From: CAZEGI01 sp964512105
GTDB lineage: Archaea > Altiarchaeota > Altiarchaeia > IMC4 > CAZEGI01
NCBI GenBank assembly: GCA_964512105.1
Contig: CAZEGI010000002.1
Span: 1-64,000, forward strand
Direction of reading: 5' to 3'
Length of the DNA: 64,000 bases
Below, piece by piece: positions 57,057-64,000 of the stretch (positions are counted from its first letter, which is position 1; each line of letters starts with the position of its first letter). Both the position numbers and the translations under genes were made by a program. Below the pieces are notes generated by a model. It was not told where the DNA came from, made no database searches, and saw only the letters and a program-made list of their open reading frames with translations.

Positions 57057-59041
57057 ATGGAAAAAAAGACCATTCACTCTCTCATGGATGAGCGGCGCAA
57101 ATTCACGCCGAAGGACTACGTTTTTAAGCACTCTGAACTGAAAAGCCCGAAAGACTACGACAGAATCTACGAGAAATCCGTAAAAGACCCGGAGGGTTTC
57201 TGGGCAAAGCAGGCAGAGCAGCTGCACTGGTTCAGTAAGTGGGACGAGGTTTATTCGTTTGACGAGAAAATTCGTTTGACGAGAAAACAGCAGGGTGCAA
57301 CTGGTTTAAAGGCGGCAAGATTAACGTTTCGTACAACTGTCTGGACCGACACCTTACAACCTGGAGGAAAAACAAGGCAGCGATAATATGGGAAGGCGAA
57401 CCCTACGGAGATTCAAAAACTTACACGTATCAGGAATTGCATCATGAGGTGTGCAGGTTCGCAAACGTTCTAAAGAAAAAAGGAATAAAGAAAGGAGACA
57501 GGATTTGCATTTACCTACCGATGATTCCAGAACTGCCAATCGCGATGCTCGCATGCACGAGAATCGGTGCCATACACTCCGTTGTTTTTGGCGGCTTCAG
57601 TGCCGAGGCGCTCGGTGACAGAATCATTGACTCCGGCTCATGCATGCTCATAACATCCGACGGAAGCATAAGGAAAGGTAAAGCCATCCACCTAAAACAA
57701 AATGCGGATGAGGCGTTGAAGAGATGCCCCACCATCAAACACGTCATTGTCGTAAGACGGGCGCACACACCTGATGTGCACATAAAGGAAGGCCGAGACA
57801 CGTGGTGGCATGAGGAAATCAACGCGGAAGACATCAAGAACTACTGCGAGCCCGAACATATGGATGCCGAAGATCCTTTATTCATTCTCTACACAAGCGG
57901 AACCACAGGGAAACCAAAGGGCGTTATGCACACGACCGGTGGTTACCTGCTGTTCGTTTACCAAACGTTCAAATGGATTTTCGACCCGCGTGATGAAGAC
58001 ACCTACTGGTGCACCGCTGACATCGGCTGGATCACCGGCCACAGCTACATCGTTTACGGTCCGCTTGCGGCAGGTGCAACGAGCCTTATGTACGAAGGTG
58101 TTCCGAATCACCCGAAACCGGACCGCTTCTGGGAGATTGTTGAGAAATATAAGGTTGACATATTCTACACCGCACCGACAGCCATACGTGCAATCGCAAA
58201 GGACGGCGACCACTGGCCGAAGGGTAGGGATTTAACAAGTTTGCGTTTGCTTGGAACTGTTGGCGAGCCGATAAACCCCGAGGCATGGATGTGGTACTAC
58301 AACGTTATCGGGGACAATAAATGTCCGATCGTTGACACGTGGTGGCAGACTGAAACCGGAGGAATTTTAATAACGCCATTACCCGGCATAATGACCATAA
58401 AACCCGGCTCCGCAAGCAAGCCGTTCCCGGGCGTTGTTCCGAAAGTTCTACGTGAGGATGGAAAGCCGGCAGCCGTCAACGAGGGCGGTTACCTTGTTAT
58501 AGAAAAACCATGGCCTGGAATGATGCGCGGCGTTTACGGTGAGCCCATGAGGTTCAAAGAAACATATTTCACAAGATTTCCGCCGTATTATTCTACAGGG
58601 GATGGTGCCCGTGTTGATGAAGACGGCGATTTCTGGCTTATGGGCCGCATAGATGACGTTGTCAACGTTTCTGGTCACAGAATCGGGACCGCTGAAGTGG
58701 AATCCGCTCTTGTCAGCCACAAGAAAGTCGCGGAATCAGCGATAGTGCCGTTTCCACATGAGATAAAGGGAAGCGGTTTGTATGCGTTCGTGATAGTGAA
58801 GGAAGGCGTGCACAAATCCGACGAGCTCAAGAAGGAACTCATAGACCAAGTAACCAAGGAGATCGGACCGATAGCACGACCCGATAAAATACAGTTCGTG
58901 GATGCCTTGCCGAAAACCCGAAGCGGAAAAATCATGCGACGAATCCTGAAGGCCGTGGCCGAGGGCAAGGAGGATGTCGGAGATACGACAACGCTGGCAG
59001 AGCCGTCGGTTGTTGATGCGATTGTAAAGGAAAGACTGTAA
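57057..59041 (+). pseudogene. acs: Acetyl-CoA synthetase, frameshifted by 17-bp tandem duplication
   Basis: The coding sequence of AMP-forming acetyl-CoA synthetase is split. The N-terminal part (57057 to about 57287) runs in one frame; the rest, to 59041, runs in another. The cause is a tandem copy of TTCGTTTGACGAGAAAA at 57254-57270 and 57271-57287. With one copy removed the frame reads through VYSFDEKTAGCNWFKGGK and gives a normal 655-residue enzyme. The motifs are intact: TSGTTGKPKGVMHTTGG, WWQTETGG, GRIDDVVNVSGHR, and PKTRSGKIMRR with the regulatory lysine. It could be inactive, switchable or an assembly error. A TATA-like TTTTTATAG is at about 57009-57017. An MFS gene follows by 1 bp. 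Confidence 0.92.
57254..57287 (+). repeat. 17-bp tandem duplication in acs
   Basis: Two exact adjacent copies of TTCGTTTGACGAGAAAA. The 17-bp length is not a multiple of three and moves the frame. Confidence 0.97.
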
Positions 59042-59042
59042 A

Positions 59043-60236
59043 ATGAATCGCTGGTCTGTGGTGATTGGTGCGTTAATAGTGCAGTTGTGCTTAGGCGCGA
59101 TTTATTCATGGAGCGTTTTTGTAAATCCACTCATGAACGCATACCAATTCACGACCACGCAGACACAGGTGATTTTCTCCGCAGCGCTTGCGACCTTCGC
59201 TCTTGTGATGATTCTCGCGGGAAGATGGCAGGATAAAAAAGGACCGCGCATTGTCGCAACCGTTGGCGGAATCGTTCTCGGACTTGGATACATACTTGCG
59301 AGTTTTACGGGTGGTTCGTTTGTCGGGTTGTGTTTGACCATAGGGTTAATCGGCGGCGCAGGCATCGGTCTTGGTTATGTGTGCCCGATAGCCGCATGCG
59401 TAAAATGGTTCCCTGACAAACGCGGTTTAGTAACCGGATTAGCAGTTGCGGGCTTTGGTGCGGGTGCATGGGTATTCGGAAAACTCGGCTCATCATTCAC
59501 GGAAACATACGGCGTTCTTCAGGCATTCATGTATCTTGGGATAACATTCCTGGTTGCGGTCGTTTTCGGAGCACAGCTTTTGAAAAATCCACCAGCCGGC
59601 TGGAAACCCGAGGGATGGGTTCCGCCGCAGGTTGCCAGCAAATCCAAGGAAGACTTCGAATGGAAGGAAATGCTGAAAACAAGACAGTTCTGGCTTCTCT
59701 GGCTGATGTTCATATTCGGAGCATCTGCGGGTTTGATGGTCATCGGAATTCTAAAACCCTTCGGGATTCATTCCGGACTGACAGCAGCCGCAGCCGGGAA
59801 TGCAGTCGGAATTCTTGCGCTTTTCAATGGAGCCGGAAGAATCACATGGGGCGTGGCATCAGACAAACTCGGAAGGACAAGGGCAATGCTCCTGATGTTC
59901 ATTCTCCAGGGCGTCATGATGCTCGCGCTGATGCAGATGGGCTCGCAGGAATGGACATTAACAATCGCAGCCGCATGGGTCGGCTTCAACTTCGGAGGAA
60001 ACTTCGCGCTGTTCCCGTCTGCAACCGCAGATTACTTCGGCACTAAAAACGTCGGGATAAACTACGGCTTCGTTTTCACCGCATACGGGGTTGCAGGAAT
60101 TATTGGGCCAATACTTGGAGGCCAGGTTTTCGACCTCACCGGAAGCTACCTGTGGGCATTCATTCCATCCGGGATTTTGTGCATACTGGCAGCAATACTA
60201 TCCATGTTCACGAAATCCCCACACCAATCAAAGTAA
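59043..60236 (+). CDS. MFS transporter, OFA (oxalate/formate antiporter-like) family
   Basis: The 397-residue protein has 12 membrane segments. It starts NRWSVVIGALIVQLCLGAIYSWSVF and has QTQVIFSAALATFALVMILAGRWQDKKGPR, both typical of the OFA family, and GRITWGVASDKLGRTRAM between the two halves. It moves small monocarboxylates. It begins 1 bp after the acetyl-CoA synthetase gene, so acetate or a similar acid is the likely substrate. An NUDIX gene follows. Confidence 0.9.
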   Translation: MNRWSVVIGALIVQLCLGAIYSWSVFVNPLMNAYQFTTTQTQVIFSAALATFALVMILAGRWQDKKGPRIVATVGGIVLGLGYILASFTGGSFVGLCLTIGLIGGAGIGLGYVCPIAACVKWFPDKRGLVTGLAVAGFGAGAWVFGKLGSSFTETYGVLQAFMYLGITFLVAVVFGAQLLKNPPAGWKPEGWVPPQVASKSKEDFEWKEMLKTRQFWLLWLMFIFGASAGLMVIGILKPFGIHSGLTAAAAGNAVGILALFNGAGRITWGVASDKLGRTRAMLLMFILQGVMMLALMQMGSQEWTLTIAAAWVGFNFGGNFALFPSATADYFGTKNVGINYGFVFTAYGVAGIIGPILGGQVFDLTGSYLWAFIPSGILCILAAILSMFTKSPHQSK

Positions 60237-60237
60237 T

Positions 60238-60741
60238 ATGGCAGAATTCCTGGGCGTTGTTGACGATGATGACAACGTTATCGGTAAAGCCACGCGTGAT
60301 GAGTGTCATGCAAAAAAACTCATCCACCGCAGCGTGATTTTCTTCGTCTTCGACAAACAAAACAGAGTCCATGTGAACAAGCGCAGCGACAAAAAAGAGT
60401 TCTTCAGGGGATATTGGAGCATCGCCTTTGGCGGGCACATCCCCGCAGGCGAAGGTTATGACGAAGCCGTAAAGCGTGAGGTTGTGGAGGAAACCGGTTT
60501 AGTTGCAAAACCATTCTTCATAGCATCTTTTGATAAAAGAATCCCTGAGGAAAAAGAAAATATCCGCGTTTACGGCGTGATTGCAGACAAACCGATAAAA
60601 CTCCCGAAGGACGAAATCGTTTACGGGGAGTTTATGGATTTTAAGGAATTAACAAAAGAACTCAAAAAGGAAAAGTTCGTCCCGGAAACGGAAGAACTTT
60701 ACAAAATCCTAAAAAATTTTCTGAAGAACAAGAAAAAATAA
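60238..60741 (+). CDS. NUDIX hydrolase, IPP-isomerase-like
   Basis: The 167-residue protein starts MAEFLGVVDDDDNVIGKATRDECHA and has a full Nudix box, GGHIPAGEGYDEAVKREVVEETG. N-terminal HAKKLIHRSVIFFVFD resembles isopentenyl-diphosphate delta-isomerase and related YfcD-type hydrolases. It could make DMAPP for archaeal lipids or hydrolyse a nucleotide. ATG at 60238 fits the 1-bp gap to the MFS gene; an upstream extension reads inside that gene. Confidence 0.85.
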   Translation: MAEFLGVVDDDDNVIGKATRDECHAKKLIHRSVIFFVFDKQNRVHVNKRSDKKEFFRGYWSIAFGGHIPAGEGYDEAVKREVVEETGLVAKPFFIASFDKRIPEEKENIRVYGVIADKPIKLPKDEIVYGEFMDFKELTKELKKEKFVPETEELYKILKNFLKNKKK

Positions 60742-60742
60742 T

Positions 60743-62020
60743 TCACTTTCGTGCTTTTCCAATCCATTCCCTACCTTCCCCGACAAGCTCATCCAGCGCG
60801 TTTCTGTCAACGCCCTCCGCTGTGATTCTGACATACGGTTCTGTTCCGCTCGGGCGTATGAGAATCCATCCCTCATCCGTTGAAATTCGTATACCGTCGG
60901 TATCATCGTAATCTTCCTTGATAATCTTCTTCAAATTATCCATAATAATCCCCTTTTCATCCTCCCCGCATGGAATCTTCACGCGCTCCATCGGGTAGCT
61001 TTTTATCTCCTCAAGCCTTTCGTAAAAAAATCCGTCAGCAACCATGCTCACGGTTTTTGCAACCGTTGCTATCCCATCCGGAAATATGTGGATGTCCGGG
61101 AATATGTACGCCCCGGAAGGTTCGCCGCCGAAGTCCGCGTTATTTTTTCTTATTCCTTCCGCGACAAAAACGTCCCCAACCTTCGTTCTGATAACCTCGT
61201 TGCACACGTCCTCAATCCGCATGGATGCGTCAACCGTCGTCACAACCCTGTCAAGGTCGTATGCAAGAACCGAGAGGAACGAATCCCACTCGATGAGTTT
61301 TCCGTCTTTTCCAATCGCTGCTGTTCTATCCGCATCGCCGTCGTGCGCGAATGCGATGTCAACCTTTTTTTTCTTCACGAGTTTGCACGTTTCCGCAAGG
61401 TTTTCTGCAGTCGGTTCCAGTTCATGCGGAAAATTTCCGTCCTGGTTCGTGTTTATCGCTATCACGTCGCAGCCCATTTTTTCCAAGAGTTTTGGCGTGA
61501 TGACGGAACCTGCACCACCGGCGCAGTCCACGAGAACTCTCACATCGTTGACTGTTCCTATTTTTTTTAGAATAAGGTTGATGTGTTTTTCAACGTAGTT
61601 GCGCTTCTCAACAACCCCGCACCGTTTTCCCTTTTTGAATTTTTTCGAGAAGAAGATTTTTTCGACTGCGTTTTCCTGCTCCGGGTTGTATGCCCCGCTC
61701 GTGTTCCAGAACTTGAAGCCATTGTATTCCGGCGGGTTGTGCGATGCCGTAACCATAACCCCGGTTCCGTGCTCCGCGGTTGCGACTCCAACGGTAGGCG
61801 TCGGTACCAAGCATATGTCGATCACGTTTTTTCCCGATGAAATCAATCCCGAAATGAACGCGCTCTCAAGCAACGGTCCGGATTTGCGGGTGTCGCGTCC
61901 TATGACGATTTTTTCGTCGGGTGTATAGGTAGCCAGCGCCCTTGCCAGAGCGATCACAAATTCCGGAGGAAGTTCGGAAACACGTCTCCTGACACCGGAA
62001 GTCCCGAAAAGTTTTCCCAT
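60743..62020 (-). CDS. glmM: Phosphoglucosamine/phosphomannomutase
   Basis: The 425-residue alpha-D-phosphohexomutase has LFGTSGVRRR at the N terminus, the phosphoserine loop TASHNPPEYNGFKFW, the Mg site DGDADRTA, the sugar-binding GEPSGAY and the phosphate-binding RPSGTEPYVRI. Archaeal enzymes of this group act on glucosamine-6-P/1-P and on mannose phosphates, so the product feeds UDP-GlcNAc for the glycan locus. ATG at 62020 abuts the rfcS stop; the longer frame lies inside rfcS. Confidence 0.92.
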   Translation of the reverse strand: MGKLFGTSGVRRRVSELPPEFVIALARALATYTPDEKIVIGRDTRKSGPLLESAFISGLISSGKNVIDICLVPTPTVGVATAEHGTGVMVTASHNPPEYNGFKFWNTSGAYNPEQENAVEKIFFSKKFKKGKRCGVVEKRNYVEKHINLILKKIGTVNDVRVLVDCAGGAGSVITPKLLEKMGCDVIAINTNQDGNFPHELEPTAENLAETCKLVKKKKVDIAFAHDGDADRTAAIGKDGKLIEWDSFLSVLAYDLDRVVTTVDASMRIEDVCNEVIRTKVGDVFVAEGIRKNNADFGGEPSGAYIFPDIHIFPDGIATVAKTVSMVADGFFYERLEEIKSYPMERVKIPCGEDEKGIIMDNLKKIIKEDYDDTDGIRISTDEGWILIRPSGTEPYVRITAEGVDRNALDELVGEGREWIGKARK

Positions 62021-62021
62021 T

Positions 62022-62963
62022 CTACTTCCCAACAGAAGCGAGACGCGCGAGAAGTGCCTCCAGTTGAATGCGTTCGTTCGCGCCTTCAACAAGAGTGAAG
62101 TTCGTTTCACCCACCAAATCAACAATGTGGACTTTTTTTTCGTCCGGCAATTCCAAATTCATTGCCTCGGAGTTCATCTGCAGAAGTATGTCCTCCCCCG
62201 ATAAGCCCTGGGCCAGCATGAGGCTATCCAGCAGGTTTCGTGCGTCAAGAAACTTACCTTTGAGCGCGAGCCCCATCATGTTTTTTATGTCCTCCGGCCT
62301 CGCGCGCGATGCGATTGAGAAAACGGATTTCTCATCCACATGTCCGAGGGCGGCCGCAGTCTGTGCGACGTTTATCGCCTTTCTTAAATCACCTTCGGAT
62401 ATGTAAACTATGGCGTCTATCCCGTCCTTCGTGTGCTTCACCTTTTCTTCCTTGAGTATGTGCTCCACCATCCTTGCGATGTCCTCTTTTTTCAGGCGTT
62501 TGAACCTGAAGATTGCGCACCGGCTCTGTATGGGTTCAATAATTTTTGAGCTGTAATTGCACGAAAGGATGAAGCGGCACGTTTCCGTGTAACTCTCCAT
62601 GGTTCTTCTGAGCGCGTTCTGCGCTTCCGGAGTGAGTGCATCTGCTTCGTCAAGGAATATTATCTTAAACTCGCTCCCTATGGGTCGCGTTCGTGCGAAA
62701 TCCTTGATCTTTGTTCTCACGACGTCGATACCGCGCTCGTCAGATGCGTTCAGCTCGAGGAAACCCTGGTGGATATCGCCGAAAAGTTCCCTGGCAATGC
62801 ACAGCGCAGCTGTTGTTTTTCCGCATCCCGCAGGGCCCGCAAAAAGCAGATGCGGCATGGACTTTACCTTCACGTACGCTTCTAAACGGTCGGTTATGTG
62901 CTCCTGCCCGACCATGTCTTTGAGTTTTTTCGGCCTGTATTTCTCAGTCCAGGGTAATTCCAT
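62022..62963 (-). CDS. rfcS: Replication factor C small subunit
   Basis: The 313-residue AAA+ clamp loader subunit has PWTEKYRPKKLKDMVGQEH, Walker A GPAGCGKTTA, Walker B FLDEADAL, sensor NYSSKIIEPIQSRC with the SRC arginine finger, and a C-terminal collar. It loads PCNA with a large subunit not in this window. No intein or intron interrupts it. It is first in an operon with glmM. Confidence 0.96.
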   Translation of the reverse strand: MELPWTEKYRPKKLKDMVGQEHITDRLEAYVKVKSMPHLLFAGPAGCGKTTAALCIARELFGDIHQGFLELNASDERGIDVVRTKIKDFARTRPIGSEFKIIFLDEADALTPEAQNALRRTMESYTETCRFILSCNYSSKIIEPIQSRCAIFRFKRLKKEDIARMVEHILKEEKVKHTKDGIDAIVYISEGDLRKAINVAQTAAALGHVDEKSVFSIASRARPEDIKNMMGLALKGKFLDARNLLDSLMLAQGLSGEDILLQMNSEAMNLELPDEKKVHIVDLVGETNFTLVEGANERIQLEALLARLASVGK

Positions 62964-63147
62964 CTTACGTCTATAGTTTTGTACGGCTGTGTGAACTACT
63001 TATCTTGATCTAAGGTGTATTCGCCAGAGCGAATACGCCACTTTTGATAAACCTTTTGGAAAAAGGTTTGGGGAGTTCCATCTTGCGTAGTTATTATCCA
63101 AAAATCCTTATAAACTGAGAATACACTTAATTTAACTTTAAAATCAG
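62964..63147. other. Intergenic region with hairpin repeat copy 4
   Basis: There is no gene here. It contains a hairpin GTATTCGCC/GAATACGCC (63018-63039) followed by CTTTTGATAAACCTTTTGGAAAAAGGTTT (63041-63069), a diverged copy of the repeat near tRNA-Asp and tRNA-Gly. Next to it, TTCCATCTTGCGT (63076-63088) repeats 12 of 13 bases at the rfcS start (62958-62970). A TATA-like CTTATAAAC (63108-63116) could drive ileS. Confidence 0.6.
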
Positions 63148-63247
63148 ATACTCCACCCTAGTTGCGGAGTATTACTTCCAAACACGCAAATGGGTATCGG
63201 AGGTGTAAACGCGAGGTAGATACAATTCATATCCTCGCGTGTTTGTA
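63148..63247 (+). promoter_or_regulatory. Structured leader of ileS with short upstream frame
   Basis: Three pairings are visible: ATACTCC/GGAGTAT (63148-63172), CGCGAGG/CCTCGCG (63210-63239), and AAACACGC/GCGTGTTT (63180-63187 with 63237-63244), the last two mutually exclusive. A strong Shine-Dalgarno GGAGGTG (63199-63205) is 42 nt from the ileS ATG unless the CGCGAGG hairpin folds. A nine-codon frame MGIGGVNAR (63190-63219) overlaps it. A switch is plausible but unproved. Confidence 0.5.
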
Positions 63248-64000
63248 ATGAGACCCGCAGGCGAGTACAAACCCAGGGGAATGGAGGAGGGAATCCTCAA
63301 ATTCTGGAAGGAAAAGGGCATTCCGGAAAGGACACTGACTGACGGCAAAAAACGCTTCTCCTTTCTGGAGGGGCCGCCAACGCCGAATGCGCCACCTGCA
63401 CTTCACCATGTTGAAGTCCGCGCCTTCAAGGACCTTGTGAACCGGTTTAAATTCATGCAGGGTTTCAGTGTTCCGAGAAAGGCAGGATGGGACTGCCACG
63501 GGTTGCCTGTGGAAGTGCAGATAGAGAAGAAACTGAAGCTGAACTCGAAGAAGGAGATTGTAAGTTACGGGATTGACAGGTTCGTGGAGGAGTGCAGAAA
63601 AAGCGTCTTCAGCAACATCGAGGACTGGAACAAACTCACTGAGAGAATGGCGTACTGGATTGATATGGAAAATCCCTATGTCACCATGCGCAACGAATAC
63701 ATCGAGAGCGTCTGGTGGTCGCTGAAGGAGATCTGGAAGAAAGGTTTGCTTTACCTGGATCACAAAGTCGTTCCCTACTGCCCGAGATGCGGAACGCCGC
63801 TTTCGAGCCACGAGGTTGCACTCGGATATCAGGAAATTAAAGAAGAAACCGTCATAGTGCGGTTTCAGGCGAAGGATAAGGACTTTTATTTTTTGGCATG
63901 GACCACGACGCCGTGGACGTTACTCTCGAACCTCGCGCTTGCGGTAAACCCGAAGTTGGAATATGCGAAGATAAGGTACAAGGGCGAGAACTACGTGCTC
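63248..64000 (+). CDS. ileS: Isoleucyl-tRNA synthetase (N-terminal part; runs off window)
   Basis: The first 251 residues of a class I synthetase are present. FSFLEGPPTPNAPPALHH carries a HxxH-like version of the HIGH motif (ALHHV), a form also used by some IleRS enzymes. AGWDCHGLPVEVQIEKKL and FYFLAWTTTPWTLLSNLALAVNP are the IleRS adenylate-domain and editing-domain entry sequences, and CPRCGTPLSSHEV fits as well. The gene is open at the window end. It follows a structured leader. Confidence 0.95.
   Translation, partial: MRPAGEYKPRGMEEGILKFWKEKGIPERTLTDGKKRFSFLEGPPTPNAPPALHHVEVRAFKDLVNRFKFMQGFSVPRKAGWDCHGLPVEVQIEKKLKLNSKKEIVSYGIDRFVEECRKSVFSNIEDWNKLTERMAYWIDMENPYVTMRNEYIESVWWSLKEIWKKGLLYLDHKVVPYCPRCGTPLSSHEVALGYQEIKEETVIVRFQAKDKDFYFLAWTTTPWTLLSNLALAVNPKLEYAKIRYKGENYVL

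Noticed and set aside
57057..57386. A separate 109-residue gene before acs
   Set aside because: Its first 77 or so residues are the normal acetyl-CoA synthetase N terminus; the rest is out of frame after the 17-bp duplication.

Overview
The window is archaeal. It carries archaeal-type information genes: ribosomal proteins S17e, L44e and S27e, RNase P subunit Pop5, a GINS51-like replication factor, the small RFC clamp-loader subunit, archease, a cupin-type glucose-6-phosphate isomerase, and intron-containing tRNAs. It also has AT-rich TATA-like boxes about 25-30 nt upstream of start codons, often with no room for a long leader. Compact, often overlapping genes, a protease-less LonB-like ATPase and an [FeFe] hydrogenase fit an anaerobic, DPANN-like lineage, but no rRNA is present to place it and this assignment is an inference. 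It is probably a metagenome scaffold: a run of exactly 100 N lies between two identical 55-bp sequences.

Layout. 1-3500: tRNA-Asp, a CBS-domain protein, a receiver-only response regulator and a PAS histidine kinase on the minus strand, then a tRNA-Tyr with an unusually long, repeat-filled intron. 3500-7650: a flippase-like membrane protein, an intron-containing tRNA-Met, and an arsenic module (arsR diverging from acr3, a tiny Cys-rich protein and a COG0701 permease). 7659-11690: a complete three-subunit [FeFe] hydrogenase (NuoE-like HydC, NuoF-like HydB, H-cluster HydA), starting 20 bp after the permease. 11.7-19 kb: potassium uptake (trkH), pop5, tRNA-Pro, tRNA-Thr with the assembly gap, a radical SAM protein, small redox and zinc proteins including a stand-alone NrdD C-terminal domain, and uppP. 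19-26 kb: a ferritin-like protein, a 17-residue Cys/Lys peptide, iscU (with an unusual helix-hairpin-helix tail) and iscS, then valS, a diphthamide-type ATPase, S17e and sppA, and tRNA-Gly.

26.5-53.4 kb is a large surface-glycan locus: a MraY/GPT-like sugar-1-phosphate transferase, five GT4 and GT2 glycosyltransferases on both strands, three further DPM1-like GT2 enzymes and one more beside the epimerase gene, five GT-C-type multi-membrane proteins, a Wzx-type flippase, a paired small EamA/SMR-type transporter, WecB epimerase, a CDP-paratose-2-epimerase-like SDR, a UDP-galactopyranose-mutase-like flavoprotein, a polysaccharide deacetylase, a methyltransferase and a B12-binding radical SAM enzyme. 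Together these can make polyprenyl-linked sugars, build and flip a glycan and modify it outside the cell; UppP at 18 kb would recycle the carrier. 53.4-64 kb returns to housekeeping: LonB-like ATPase, pgi, GINS, L44e/S27e/archease, acetyl-CoA synthetase (frameshifted by a 17-bp tandem duplication), an MFS carrier, a NUDIX protein, a phosphohexomutase, rfcS and the start of ileS.

The most unusual feature is non-coding. At five of the six tRNA genes (six, if the two sides of the assembly gap at tRNA-Thr are counted) and beside rfcS, short hairpin elements are found, most of them next to extra partial copies of the adjacent gene's edge (13-30 bp). Two element families can be recognised by shared sequence. 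This looks like a family of miniature structured repeats that insert at, or duplicate, tRNA edges.
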